This document shows, one piece after another, positions 8,584 to 18,486 of a stretch of DNA of 55,110 nucleotides. The stretch covers positions 1 through 55,110 of IMG/VR virus record IMGVR_UViG_3300021197_001923; one strand, written 5' to 3'. The position numbers and the translations under genes are program-made. The notes under the pieces are model-generated. The model saw only the letters and a list, made by a program, of their open reading frames with translations. It was not told the DNA's origin and did not search any database. Every line of letters starts with the position of its first letter. Position 1 is the first letter of the stretch. This DNA comes from a virus.

Positions 8584-11063
8584 TGGCCAAACAAAACACG
8601 GCGCCACGCTACACGTCGATTATGGGCCAGCCTCACATGTTGGCTTACATCAATTCCGATGAAGAAAAGTTGCTGCGATCCCGTGGCGGTATGGGCATTG
8701 CTGGTCCTGCTGGAATTAAAGCCTATCCACCTGGTTCCTCTGGCTATGGAAGCGGTGAAGGCACTGGTTACAGCGGCACAACTAATGACACCTCTGATAA
8801 CGATGATGGCTGGGGTGGCGGTTGGTCAAATAGCGGTGGATCGGTTGGCGGTACTTCTTATCCAGACTATGGCCCACCAGGGACTGGTTCGGGAGGCTCA
8901 GGTGGACCAGGAGGCGGTGGTGATGGCGTAGGCCAGCCTTACGTCCCGCCAAGTTCAGACAACGACGGCGGATCTGGTTCATCAGGATCTGGCAATACCA
9001 ATAATGATGACAATATTGTTGATAACAATAACGATGGCATCGATGACAATTCAATCTGGGGCAACGAAACGCCCTTTATTGACCCGTATGAATACAACGA
9101 CCTCATCATGGAAAAAAACCCAGATGGGACTTGGAAATATTCAGATACAGCTGCCTATGATTTATCAAGCATTGATCCCAATGAGGTTTCAGACTCCGAT
9201 TACCAGCGCTACGAGGCGCTAGAAAATCAGTACTACGTGGCGAACCCCACCAGCAACATCAGTGATACGCAATACACACAACAAAAAAAGGTCGCCCGCA
9301 TTTTAGGCGCATTTGTGGGGCCTTTAGGCTTAGGTTTTAACATCGTTACAGAAATGCAGCGTAAAGGCATTCTACCTGGCCCTATGGCTGGTGTGGAGTT
9401 TCTTCCACGTGAAGATGTGCCCGCTGTTACGAACTCTGATCGTGAAAATCGCATTAATGAAGTTTTAAATGACGAAAACCTAACAGATGAAGAGCAGCAG
9501 GACGCAGTTCAGGATATTTTAACTGAAGACGCCATCGCTGCCGGTGCCGAGAAATTAGCCGCAGAAATCAAAATTCTGCGTGATGGTGCTTATGGGGCGA
9601 ACGAAACCCTTAGCCCAGATGATGTTATAGAAGACCCGTCCGCAATCGTAGGTACAAACACGCTAGCTGATCAGGTGCCTACCATAGACGCCGATACCGA
9701 GGGCACAAACCTTGATGCCGACGCCTTTACGCAACCCGATGATGACATAGAGGCAAATGTAAGTACCGTTGGAGATAGTGATATTACCACGGCTTCTAGC
9801 GTCACAGATGGGACTGCAACTGGCTACACTGCCAATGAAGTTTCAGATAAACTTGATAGTGATTTTTATACCGCCGAGGGCGCCACGGGCGAAGTTAGCG
9901 ACGAGGCGGTGGTCGATGCAGAGCAGATAGACGTTGAGAAAACGGAGAAGGGCCTCAACGCCGTGGGTCGTGCTCTGAATGACTTTGCCCGTATTGATAT
10001 ATCTCGTGTGATTGACACCACTACCGTACAAGGAAAACTTCTTGCCGATAAGCTTGGTGAAGGCGGATATGTTGATAGTAAGGCTACGATCCTCGGCCAG
10101 ATGAAAATCATCTCTGATGAATTTAAGGACAGCAACGGTAATCCAAAAATACCTGCATGGGCTCAAGGTTTATCCCGCAACGTCAGCAAGACGATTGCGT
10201 TCAAAGGCATGTCTGGGACTGCTGCAACAGCTGCAGTTACAAATGCAATGATGGAAGCGTCGTTAGGTGTTGCTGAAAAAGAAGCAGCCTTTTTCCAGAC
10301 GTTAACTACGACAAATTTAAACAACCGGCAGGAAGCGGTAATCAATAAGGCAAACGTACTTGCCAACTTTGAAATGAAAAATCTTGATGCCCGTATGGAA
10401 GCGGCGGTGACGAATGCTCAATCATTTTTGAAAATGGATTTGGCAAATTTAGACCACAAGCAACAGGCTGAAATTGTAAACACGCAGGTCCGAGTGGATG
10501 CTTTGCTGGAAGATAGTAAGGCAGTAAATGCCGCACGTTTGTTTAGAGCCGAAGCTGAAAATGATTTTACAAAATACTACGACAACCTGAACGCTCAGAT
10601 TGAAATGCATACTGCAGAGCAAAAGAACGCAATGGAGCGGTTTAATACAGGTGAATTAAATGACAATGCAGAGTTCAATGCTACGCTGGAGCAAAGGCGT
10701 GAAGAGTTCTACAAGGACATGCAGTATAACGTTGAACTGGCTAATGCTCGCTGGCGTCAAGACGTTACTCTTAAAGAGACAGAAATGGCTTTTGAGGCTG
10801 CAAAGACAGACCTTGATAACTTAATCAGCATCAAAAAAGAGGCGCTTACCCAACTTTGGGACAGGGAAGACGCCTTGCTTGATTACACATGGAAAGCTGC
10901 TGAAAGCGAACTTAACCGTGACGTCGAACGGTACAAAGCTGACCGCAATTACGACGTGAACATGTCCAAAATTAACATGGAAAAAGACCAAGCCACGGGC
11001 GCTGCATGGTTCGAGGGCCTTAAATGGGTCTGGGATGTTGGCGACGGGCTGGACTGGTGGTGA
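8583..11063 (+). CDS. Large Gly-rich/coiled-coil virion protein
   Basis: 826 residues. The first ~150 residues after a short basic start are a low-complexity Gly/Ser/Asn/Asp region. A middle domain holds a conserved-looking hydrophobic stretch (RILGAFVGPLGLGFNIV), and the last ~300 residues are almost all charged helix with coiled-coil character, ending in a Trp-rich tail. I recognise no enzyme motif. Its place between the lysis cassette and the transglycosylase-bearing internal protein, and its architecture, suggest an internal core or tail-tip protein ejected into the cell. That is inference. The start is fixed by TAATG coupling with the o-spanin. Confidence 0.6.
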   Translation: MAKQNTAPRYTSIMGQPHMLAYINSDEEKLLRSRGGMGIAGPAGIKAYPPGSSGYGSGEGTGYSGTTNDTSDNDDGWGGGWSNSGGSVGGTSYPDYGPPGTGSGGSGGPGGGGDGVGQPYVPPSSDNDGGSGSSGSGNTNNDDNIVDNNNDGIDDNSIWGNETPFIDPYEYNDLIMEKNPDGTWKYSDTAAYDLSSIDPNEVSDSDYQRYEALENQYYVANPTSNISDTQYTQQKKVARILGAFVGPLGLGFNIVTEMQRKGILPGPMAGVEFLPREDVPAVTNSDRENRINEVLNDENLTDEEQQDAVQDILTEDAIAAGAEKLAAEIKILRDGAYGANETLSPDDVIEDPSAIVGTNTLADQVPTIDADTEGTNLDADAFTQPDDDIEANVSTVGDSDITTASSVTDGTATGYTANEVSDKLDSDFYTAEGATGEVSDEAVVDAEQIDVEKTEKGLNAVGRALNDFARIDISRVIDTTTVQGKLLADKLGEGGYVDSKATILGQMKIISDEFKDSNGNPKIPAWAQGLSRNVSKTIAFKGMSGTAATAAVTNAMMEASLGVAEKEAAFFQTLTTTNLNNRQEAVINKANVLANFEMKNLDARMEAAVTNAQSFLKMDLANLDHKQQAEIVNTQVRVDALLEDSKAVNAARLFRAEAENDFTKYYDNLNAQIEMHTAEQKNAMERFNTGELNDNAEFNATLEQRREEFYKDMQYNVELANARWRQDVTLKETEMAFEAAKTDLDNLISIKKEALTQLWDREDALLDYTWKAAESELNRDVERYKADRNYDVNMSKINMEKDQATGAAWFEGLKWVWDVGDGLDWW

Positions 11064-11067
11064 TCAA

Positions 11068-11244
11068 ATGAAATTACGCTCCGCAATCGAAAGATCAATT
11101 CGACAATTTTATAACGGTAACTTGCCTGATGAGGCCATCGATGCCTCTGAGGACGAATATATCTACACGCTCGAATACCTAGAAAACATTTTTAAAGAGC
11201 AAGACGAAGACAAAGCTGAGGAGGAAGACGACGATGAAGTTTGA
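11068..11244 (+). CDS. Small acidic protein of unknown function
   Basis: 58 residues from the ATG at 11068, 4 nt after the previous stop. An earlier in-frame ATG lies inside the upstream gene and is less likely. The protein has a short amphipathic helical body and a strongly acidic C-terminal tail (EDKAEEEDDDE). It overlaps the next gene by 11 nt. It could be a small internal-core or chaperone protein, but there is no motif to decide. Confidence 0.55.
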   Translation: MKLRSAIERSIRQFYNGNLPDEAIDASEDEYIYTLEYLENIFKEQDEDKAEEEDDDEV

Positions 11245-11761
11245 TGGTCCAATTCCTGGCGAGAACTTTACCTCTGAGGTTAAAAATTATCCTTGGCATC
11301 GCCCCGCCGATGAAACTGATTTTGTTCGTATAGTCGATAAATCTATTAAGAAAATGGCAACCAAGGAGCGCACTGGATTAATCCTGTCAGCGCTTGAAAG
11401 TGGTGAAACTATTCTGGATTTTGTAGCCGGCACAGCCCGTGTTTCAGTCGGTAACGGACGATTACCCATCGACATGGCGATATTAGCCGCTGGGCCCATT
11501 GCCAGATACATTGAGAGCCTCGCTGAAGGGGCTGGAATAGAATTTGAACGTGGTTGGGAGCAAGACCCACCAATGCTTACGTCAGCAAAGCTACGGGCCT
11601 ACGGAGGCACTGTGGCGGAAGTTGAAGAAAAAGACGCCGAAGAAACTTCTGAAACCGGCGATGATGCCAGCGGCTTGATGTCGTACTCTGATCAAACAGC
11701 GCCAGAGGATGAACAAGCAGCCATGCTGGGCTTTTTAGGCGAAGAGGAAGCTGAAGAATGA
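11234..11761 (+). CDS. Conserved phage protein with PGENFTS...YPWHRP motif
   Basis: 175 residues. The N-terminus carries PIPGENFTSEVKNYPWHRP, a signature I have seen in small structural or hypothetical proteins of several marine phage groups including T4-like cyanophages. The function is not known. A hydrophobic patch (LPIDMAILAAGPIARYI) lies mid-protein and the last 55 residues are acidic and disordered-looking. It overlaps its neighbours on both sides (ATGA with the next gene), so it is translated as part of the internal-virion-protein operon. It is probably a virion component. Confidence 0.6.
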   Translation: MKFDGPIPGENFTSEVKNYPWHRPADETDFVRIVDKSIKKMATKERTGLILSALESGETILDFVAGTARVSVGNGRLPIDMAILAAGPIARYIESLAEGAGIEFERGWEQDPPMLTSAKLRAYGGTVAEVEEKDAEETSETGDDASGLMSYSDQTAPEDEQAAMLGFLGEEEAEE

Positions 11762-14001
11762 GCATGGTATTTGCCGGCTTTATGGCCGCACGAAAAGAAG
11801 ATCGTCTTCGTCGTGAAAAGGTTGAACTCGAAGAACAACGATTGCAGGACGATCGGGACTGGCAGTTAAAACTAAAAGACCTGACCAAATATGATGAGCA
11901 AAAGAAAAAAGACGACGAGCTCGCTAAAAATGTCGATTTTTTCATGTCGTCCTATAAAATTGAAAGCAAGTATCGCCCTTCTGTAGCGCAGTATATCGAA
12001 AGCGTTGGGCTTACAGACACCATGTCGATGTTTGACGATGGAAAGCTTAAATTTGATCCTGGCCGTAAATACGATGCCAATACCTTCATGCCAGAATTTG
12101 AGGAGCTCACAAGCAAGTATAACCTTCCTGAAGGTTATTTGGTCACCACAGGGATGCTTGAAAGCAAACTTAATCCTTTGGCTAAAAATCCAGATTCATC
12201 GGCATCTGGAATGTTCCAGTTTACGACTGATGTTGCATCGCAATACAAAGTAGATGTTAACGATTGGAAGTCATCAGCAGATGGCGCAGCACGACTAGCT
12301 CGTGATAACTTTAATACTCTGGCTCAGATGCTTGGCAGGGAGCCTACAGCAGCCGAATTGTATCTAGCACACCAGCAAGGTGCCACAGGGGCCGCAAACC
12401 TTCTTAAAAGCCCATCAAAACTCGCAGCTGATATTGTTGGCTCTGATGCCGTAAAATTAAACGGCGGCAAGCTGGATATGACCGCTGAAGAATTTTCCGA
12501 AACTTGGATTGATAAATACCACGGCGAAAGCCAGTCTGGTCTGGCGGCTCTGACAGCCACCCCAGCTAAAGTGACCACCGGTGACGCTGTAGATAAGCCA
12601 AAATCTTACGATGATTATGCCGAGAAAGCAGGCAATTACACCAATGCCCTGCGGCAGGTGAGCATCGCTGAGATGGATCAAGCACCGCAGGAGGTCGTAG
12701 AACGTCTGCAGAAGCTCGCCGATTCAATGTTGAAAAAAGAGATCCGTGAGAAAGAAATCGAAGCCGGTGTTAACGTCAAAGAAGTTATCGAAGCAGTAGT
12801 TACCAATGAAGACGGCAGCAAGCATGTATCAATGGTTACGTTTGATACTGATGGCAAAACTTACGTTGATACCAAAGAGGTGAACGCTCGGCGCATGAGC
12901 GAAACGGAAACTGAACAATATTTCAAGGTGCCCGCTCAGACGCAAAAAACTGCCCGTGATTACAGTAATGGCACAGTTGCTATGGCAGAGGGCCTACGCA
13001 ATGCACAACAACTTATGGACCTCGCTGAACGTCAGCCAGGCGTCATTTCGTTTGAAGGCGATCTGGCTCAATTTATTACTGGTACTGCTCGAAGCGGTGG
13101 CTCCATTCTCAGCGTTACAAACCGTCTGTTTGATAACAAAGACACCACTGAGGCTGAGGTATATTTAACGCAGGACGAGCTAGAAGCCGCACTACGTGAA
13201 GAAGGCGTATATACGGGCGAAAAGTCATTTTCTGAAATGAACCCTGAAGAGTTCGTGGACAGTTTGATTTCTTCCAACGTTCAATCGCTATCGCAAGACA
13301 CTACTGTGTTCGAGGCACAGATGATTGCATTAGCATTCCGTGTTGGTCGGTTAGAAGGGCAAAGTGGCAACGCTATGTCCAACAAAGACTTTGACCGCAT
13401 CATGGAAATGGTTGGGGATTCAAAAGGAGATGTTGGCGCCTTTAAGCGTATTCTTCACGAATACATGCGCTCTAAAATCAAATCTCATGATGACAGGGTA
13501 CAAACCTTTAATACTGTTGCCAGTGGTTATGGGCAGTTTGAAAAAGTTTATAAATACGTGCCCTATGAAAAGCCTAAAACCTTGGCCGATTATGTACTCG
13601 CCCGTGAGGATGATGAGCTAGCATCAGCGGTGGAACTATTCCGATCGCCATTAGCAAGCAGCGCACCTGTTTCGCAGGATGATACAGATGCTGCAACAGC
13701 AAACGCTGGGCTTTCTGACGATGACATGGGTTTGCCGCAAGAGCCAATAGAAGAAACATCCGCAGAAAATACTGTAGCCATACCTCTAGAAAACAAAGTG
13801 GAATGGGCAAATCAATTTGGCGGCACCGCTGATGAAAAGCGCATGACCGAAAATATGAAGAAGCTGTATGACTCCAATAAAGACGAAAATGTAGGAGAAA
13901 TTATCCTGCAATATCTCACCGATGAAGCAGCATATCTATCAAAACAACATGGCATCGAACTTACCGCCGATGACCTGATTGCATTCGCTGAGGGCAAATG
14001 A
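11758..14001 (+). CDS. Internal virion protein with lytic transglycosylase domain
   Basis: 747 residues. The N-terminal ~60 residues are a highly charged helix. Residues ~120-270 form a goose-lysozyme/SLT-type domain: GMLESKLNP carries the candidate catalytic Glu135, followed by the SASGMFQFT motif and an AELYLAHQQG helix typical of the fold. Such domains in T7-like particles cut peptidoglycan locally during genome entry. The rest is long helical sequence without recognisable motifs. The start overlaps the preceding stop (ATGA), and the stop overlaps the next start. Position and size parallel the internal core proteins of podoviruses. Confidence 0.85.
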   Translation: MSMVFAGFMAARKEDRLRREKVELEEQRLQDDRDWQLKLKDLTKYDEQKKKDDELAKNVDFFMSSYKIESKYRPSVAQYIESVGLTDTMSMFDDGKLKFDPGRKYDANTFMPEFEELTSKYNLPEGYLVTTGMLESKLNPLAKNPDSSASGMFQFTTDVASQYKVDVNDWKSSADGAARLARDNFNTLAQMLGREPTAAELYLAHQQGATGAANLLKSPSKLAADIVGSDAVKLNGGKLDMTAEEFSETWIDKYHGESQSGLAALTATPAKVTTGDAVDKPKSYDDYAEKAGNYTNALRQVSIAEMDQAPQEVVERLQKLADSMLKKEIREKEIEAGVNVKEVIEAVVTNEDGSKHVSMVTFDTDGKTYVDTKEVNARRMSETETEQYFKVPAQTQKTARDYSNGTVAMAEGLRNAQQLMDLAERQPGVISFEGDLAQFITGTARSGGSILSVTNRLFDNKDTTEAEVYLTQDELEAALREEGVYTGEKSFSEMNPEEFVDSLISSNVQSLSQDTTVFEAQMIALAFRVGRLEGQSGNAMSNKDFDRIMEMVGDSKGDVGAFKRILHEYMRSKIKSHDDRVQTFNTVASGYGQFEKVYKYVPYEKPKTLADYVLAREDDELASAVELFRSPLASSAPVSQDDTDAATANAGLSDDDMGLPQEPIEETSAENTVAIPLENKVEWANQFGGTADEKRMTENMKKLYDSNKDENVGEIILQYLTDEAAYLSKQHGIELTADDLIAFAEGK

Positions 14002-17000
14002 TGGCTAGCTTTGATTACGAAAAATACGGACTAACACGGCCTGGGGAAGAAGCAACCAAAAGCAGTGAACCTGTAGATACGCAAACTGAAGATACCAGTG
14101 ATGCGTATTACGAGGCGCTAACTGCGGGGCAGAAGATTGCCTTCGATAGTATGGAGCCCGAACTTCAAAACATGTATCGTGAAAACCCTGTACTTACCGT
14201 CAGGGACGAAGGCGATACTAACCCCAGTTCAGCTGGTGAAGATGATGACGTCGTATTTGTAGGCACACGTCGTACCGTTGATGTAACCGACCAAATTAAG
14301 GACGTGGCAGAGGCTGCGGATGATAATACTTACGAAGCGTTATATCCAGATGCAGCGACCATAAAGCCATCTACTACTATCAAAGCAAAAGCATTTGATT
14401 TTATAAACCTATTGTTTCCCGATATGCCTGAGCAGGACGCACAAGCTGAGTTCAAAAAACAGTCCGCAGACAGAAAGAAGTTTCTGGAAGAAGCGCAGAA
14501 AGTTTACGAAGATATTGGCTTTGAGCGTGATGGTGAACGTGTGCTTGAGGAATGGGATGTAGATAAAGATGGAAATCTAACCCTTTTAAATACAACATTA
14601 ATTCCATCCCCCGATAGCACCGAATGGCAAAGGGTAATGACTAACACTGGGCGCAATATACAGGCGCAAGTGGGTGGCTTATTGACCGAAGGCGCTATTG
14701 CTTCTGAAAGTGACTTTGAGCGCAGCATACCAACCTTCGAGCAATCTAGCGGCGAAGACTTTGTGACGGATATATTGACGTTTGGTTTACCTGCCGTGGG
14801 TGCCCAGCGCCTTGTAAAAGGTACTCGTGCTTTAGCGGCAGCGACTATTATACCCCAGCAAGTATTGAATTTATCAAAAGTCACTGCTGCTACCCGCTAC
14901 CTAACAAATACATTGGGCGTTGCGTTTTCTGATGCGGTAATAGCATCCGGAGAAGATCAAGGATTTATTGATCCAAAGGTTATTGAACAGCGGTTTGGTA
15001 TGTCTTCAGAAGACGCTCGTGATGCAGCTTTATTTTTTGAAAGTATGGCATTTTCCGGTGCAATGGACGGAATTGCTTCAGTTGCCGGTATATTTGGCGG
15101 ATTTGGAAAAAGACGTGTAGAGGGTGTTCGAGCTTTTACCAGCAAAGACTTTATTCGCAATAAATCTGCACAAGGTGCAATGATGGGAGTGGTAAATTTA
15201 CTAGACCCATCAATAGCTAAGGCATCGAAGTTTAACCAAAAGCGTAAATTGGCTGCTATGGCAGATATGTTATCAAACAACGCAATGCTCAAGCTGTCAG
15301 CGGGTGATGTAGAGGCGTTAATACCCTCTGACTCAGCAACCGCTGTATTAAACGGCGCCAAAAAATATATCGCCAACACTCGGTCGGACATGCGCCGCAA
15401 GCTATCACAGGATGAGTTTTTTAAATACGTCGATGAAGAAGCTGGCAAGATGGCTTTAACGATGATTGAGATCGCCCGCACACGGGCTGGTGACCCCGCT
15501 ACAGTTGCTGCGCAGGGGCGGACCATGAAAGGGTTTGAGAACTTTTTAAACAAAGTTTCTGTCAGGAAAATCCCCGAAGGCCAATCAATACAGGAAGCAC
15601 TAGAAGGCTCGATTAATGACCTTGTCAGCTTGCGTAATAGCCAAGTAGATGATGCAGCTTCAGATGTCGTTATAACATCTGTAGCCAAGGACCAAGCGCA
15701 GGACGCTGTCGATAACTCCATCATGCAGGTTCCAGAGTTACAGAAACTCATGGAAGGGACACCAGACGTATTTAATTCTCAAGCATTTTATGACCGCCTA
15801 ACTAAGTCTATGACTGGGCTGGAAGGCTCAGGGTCTTTGCTTGAGCAGTACAAAAAGACGTGGGATGAAGTTCAAGCCGCTTATAAGGCTGTGCCAAACG
15901 TACCAATTGATCTGAACCTGTTTAAGTCGGAGCTTGATATAGCTTTAGCATCGGCAGGACCCTTAGACACAAGTGGGCCTGCGATCCGCAAAGTATTAGG
16001 TGACATCGAAAAGATATTTAAACCTAAAAAGATCGGTTCGGAGCAAGTTGTAGATCCGCTTGGAGACCCCCGTTCACCAGCTACTCGTGACATCATGCAA
16101 ACCAAAGAAGACTTGATGGAAGGTTTGTCGGAAATCGGTTTTCAGGATTTGTTAAAGTTTAAGCAAAGCTTAGAGCAGTCGATCAGCAAAATGCCTGACA
16201 GCGAGGCTCGAAGAAGTCTAGAGCAATTTGCAAGGCACATTACTGACAGTGATGCGGGTCAGTTAGCCTTTGTGGCCAACAGCGTTGATAGCGAGGCCGC
16301 AGAAGCAGCACAGACGGCGATCAACAAGTTTATTGATGCCAAAGGTAAGTTTGAAAACTCTACCCCGATGCAGCAATTTTCGCAGGGGGCCAGAGTGGTC
16401 ACAGGTAAGGGTATGAATACAGCAGTATCAGGAGATGGTGCTATGCGTGGGATGCCTGACCTGCAAAAGTTCTCGACCACAGACATGCCTGGATTGCTTG
16501 TTTCGGACAAATCTGGGGCTTGGATGCGTAATTATGTGACGGCGATGGGTGGAGGCGACAATGCTGCACTACAGCCGATGCGTGAACTTGCTGAAGCACA
16601 GGCGCAGTATGAGCTTGTACAGGCTATGCGCAGCGGCAGTAGTGATCAGGTCAATCAGATATTTGATGTGCTTAATGGCAACCGCTCAACGCTCGACGCT
16701 CTTAATTCAACGTTAGTAGATGATTTGCAGAAAGTCGCAAAAGATTTGCGAATAAAGCAAACTGAATTGGGCGACGATCTGGCCGGTGCAGATGATGCTT
16801 TAAGGTCCGCCAAAGAGCGCTTGGCAAAAGCGGAAAACAGCATTCTTGAAAGCTTTATTTCTGATAATTTTCCAGACATGCCGGTATCAAATCCTAAAGA
16901 AGCGTTGACGCTTATGATGACCGACAGCGTTGATGGTGCAAATAAAATTGCCAGTTTGCTTGATGAGGTTAGTAAACTGCCTCCAGAGCAAGCTATGGCT

Positions 17001-17684
17001 GTCAGAGGGGCTATGAAGGGGGCCGTAGTCGATAGCCTCGTCACAGAAGTATTTGGTGCCACACCAATGTCAGTGGTGGGTGATGCGGCCGCATTTAATA
17101 CAAAGATAGGACGTTTAAAAAACGTATTGGATCGCAAGGGTAATGATTTTCTTGGCGGCCTAAGAGTCATGTTCAAGGATGATCCAGAGGCCCTGCAGGG
17201 TGTTGAATTGGCTTTGACGGGCCTTATGCGCCAAAACGTGCCTTCACGCATCAAAATCAATCAGGCGGGATCTGACACAGCCTTCAATCAGCAAATGATC
17301 GATGAAGTTAGTGACAGCGTATCGGCTGGGGTGCTTTTAATATTTGGATACATGACACCGGCGGGTGCCTTGGCTCGCAATGTATCTCGTGGTCGGATCA
17401 AAGAAATGGAAGGATTAGCCAAAACTGTTGGTGATGAAACACTCGCATTGATTATTTCCAACCCAGTAGAATTTGGGCAGATGGTACGAGATGTCTCAAA
17501 AGCACAAAGCAGAGGCGCCAAGGAAGCAATCGCCAGAACATATGTTGAAACTGTAACGCATGGATTGGGCTATCAATTGCGTATCGATGAGACTGGAGAA
17601 AAACCTGTGCCTTTGGATCAGCAAATGATTGACCTTGGCGGACAAGCTCAACAAGTTGTGAATGAGGTTATACCCCAGCAGTAA
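13998..17684 (+). CDS. Very large internal virion protein
   Basis: 1228 residues, the longest intact gene. It begins with ~90 disordered acidic residues. Mostly helical sequence follows, with hydrophobic segments around residues 255-320 (VTDILTFGLPAVGAQR..., GVAFSDAVIA) and near the C-terminus (VSAGVLLIFGYMTPAGALA). I see no catalytic motif. Large size, last place in the operon and membrane-active-looking stretches fit an ejected inner-core protein like T7 gp16, which forms the trans-envelope conduit (inference by position). The stop is followed 8 nt later by a hairpin terminator. Confidence 0.7.
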   Translation: MMASFDYEKYGLTRPGEEATKSSEPVDTQTEDTSDAYYEALTAGQKIAFDSMEPELQNMYRENPVLTVRDEGDTNPSSAGEDDDVVFVGTRRTVDVTDQIKDVAEAADDNTYEALYPDAATIKPSTTIKAKAFDFINLLFPDMPEQDAQAEFKKQSADRKKFLEEAQKVYEDIGFERDGERVLEEWDVDKDGNLTLLNTTLIPSPDSTEWQRVMTNTGRNIQAQVGGLLTEGAIASESDFERSIPTFEQSSGEDFVTDILTFGLPAVGAQRLVKGTRALAAATIIPQQVLNLSKVTAATRYLTNTLGVAFSDAVIASGEDQGFIDPKVIEQRFGMSSEDARDAALFFESMAFSGAMDGIASVAGIFGGFGKRRVEGVRAFTSKDFIRNKSAQGAMMGVVNLLDPSIAKASKFNQKRKLAAMADMLSNNAMLKLSAGDVEALIPSDSATAVLNGAKKYIANTRSDMRRKLSQDEFFKYVDEEAGKMALTMIEIARTRAGDPATVAAQGRTMKGFENFLNKVSVRKIPEGQSIQEALEGSINDLVSLRNSQVDDAASDVVITSVAKDQAQDAVDNSIMQVPELQKLMEGTPDVFNSQAFYDRLTKSMTGLEGSGSLLEQYKKTWDEVQAAYKAVPNVPIDLNLFKSELDIALASAGPLDTSGPAIRKVLGDIEKIFKPKKIGSEQVVDPLGDPRSPATRDIMQTKEDLMEGLSEIGFQDLLKFKQSLEQSISKMPDSEARRSLEQFARHITDSDAGQLAFVANSVDSEAAEAAQTAINKFIDAKGKFENSTPMQQFSQGARVVTGKGMNTAVSGDGAMRGMPDLQKFSTTDMPGLLVSDKSGAWMRNYVTAMGGGDNAALQPMRELAEAQAQYELVQAMRSGSSDQVNQIFDVLNGNRSTLDALNSTLVDDLQKVAKDLRIKQTELGDDLAGADDALRSAKERLAKAENSILESFISDNFPDMPVSNPKEALTLMMTDSVDGANKIASLLDEVSKLPPEQAMAVRGAMKGAVVDSLVTEVFGATPMSVVGDAAAFNTKIGRLKNVLDRKGNDFLGGLRVMFKDDPEALQGVELALTGLMRQNVPSRIKINQAGSDTAFNQQMIDEVSDSVSAGVLLIFGYMTPAGALARNVSRGRIKEMEGLAKTVGDETLALIISNPVEFGQMVRDVSKAQSRGAKEAIARTYVETVTHGLGYQLRIDETGEKPVPLDQQMIDLGGQAQQVVNEVIPQQ

Positions 17685-17691
17685 AGAAAAA

Positions 17692-17715
17692 CCCTCGTAA
17701 CTTTCGCTACGAGGG
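17692..17715 (+). terminator. Hairpin terminator after the late operon
   Basis: Perfect 8-bp stem CCCTCGTA / TACGAGGG with an 8-nt loop, placed 8 nt after the stop of the 1228-residue gene. The following T-run is poor, so termination may be partial. A stronger terminator follows at 17928. Confidence 0.65.
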
Positions 17716-17927
17716 CCTCATATCTAACTAAACGACAAGGTGACCAAACCCTGTGTCCAATGTTTATATAGCAATACGCTAGCACTTAATAAAGTTTTAA
17801 ATGCACCAAACTACGCAAAAGTTTACATATTTATATAGCTGTATACACGTTTTTGATTATTGACGATTACAAGTGCACTACAAATTAGTTTAGAAGCATT
17901 TAGGTACATTTTATGTATATTTTACAG

Positions 17928-17962
17928 ACGCTTTTGCTGAACTACAGCAGGAGCGTTTTTTT
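17928..17962 (+). terminator. Strong intrinsic terminator
   Basis: Interrupted stem ACGCT-TT-TGCTG / CAGCA-GG-AGCGT with a 5-nt loop and a run of seven T. It closes the rightward late transcription unit before the attP/integrase region. The stretch 17716-17927 between the two terminators is AT-rich and shows no gene. Confidence 0.8.
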
Positions 17963-17988
17963 GTGATTTTTCGCTTTTCTGGCTAATT

Positions 17989-18010
17989 TTGTCACATCAC
18001 TGTTACAAAA
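17989..18010. promoter_or_regulatory. Operator-like dyad, copy 1
   Basis: A near-palindrome of the form TTGTNACA-N4-TGTNACAA. The whole 22-bp element occurs again, exactly and in inverted orientation, at 33567-33588. It lies about 220 bp upstream of the small plus-strand gene at 18232. The exact repetition in two intergenic places indicates a protein-binding site. The regulator is unknown. Confidence 0.55.
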
Positions 18011-18231
18011 GGCTGGCAAATCGAAGGGAGCATCACAAGTCGTCGGATACAGCAACTAATCCACAAAAACATACAATTTGCCCCACAGCTGTAGATTCGG
18101 ATATTGTGAGAGCACAGTCTCGTAATGAAGAGACTTAATCGTGGAGTGCAGTCTGACCAGCCGCTTATACTCCGCAAATTTGAACTTTTGAAGTCCACAT
18201 GAGGGTTTCATATTTAACTAAAGGGATGTCT

Positions 18232-18459
18232 ATGAAAATGACACCACACATGGCCATTGAAAAGGGCCAGAAACTACTCGAACAGTCAATAAAAATGGAA
18301 GAACAAGGTCAGGCACTTATCGATGCCGGCTTTGCAGATGGTCGAGATCAACTGGTTTACGAAAGTGCCTTCGGCGGCTGGAATGTCGATGACGTTCACA
18401 ACACCGATGATTATCACTACGATCCATCAATCGATTTTTTGATTACAAATGCAGCTTAA
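18232..18459 (+). CDS. Small acidic protein next to the integrase
   Basis: 75 residues from the ATG at 18232, chosen because AAGGG lies 6 nt upstream. In-frame ATGs at 18199 and 18226 lack proper spacing. The N-terminal half is an amphipathic helix (IEKGQKLLEQSIKMEEQGQALI). The C-terminal half is rich in Asp, His and Tyr (DDVHNTDDYHYDPSID). There is no helix-turn-helix. It forms its own unit, with operator-like DNA upstream and a terminator right behind, and converges on the integrase. That position fits a lysogeny-expressed or regulatory gene, but no family is recognised. Confidence 0.6.
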   Translation: MKMTPHMAIEKGQKLLEQSIKMEEQGQALIDAGFADGRDQLVYESAFGGWNVDDVHNTDDYHYDPSIDFLITNAA

Positions 18460-18461
18460 TT

Positions 18462-18486
18462 AAGGCCCCTTCGGGGGCCTTTTTTA
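18462..18486 (+). terminator. Intrinsic terminator between converging genes
   Basis: Stem AAGGCCCC / GGGGGCCTT with a TTC loop and a T-run. It serves the 18232 gene, and the integrase stop codon lies inside the T-run. In the opposite direction the stem is followed by a weaker T tract, so it may also act for the integrase. Confidence 0.85.

Noticed and set aside
14957-15751. Long antisense ORF (264 codons) opposite the 1228-residue internal virion gene
   Set aside because: No ribosome-binding site, Ser/Ala-rich shadow of a real coding frame, and no neighbours on that strand.
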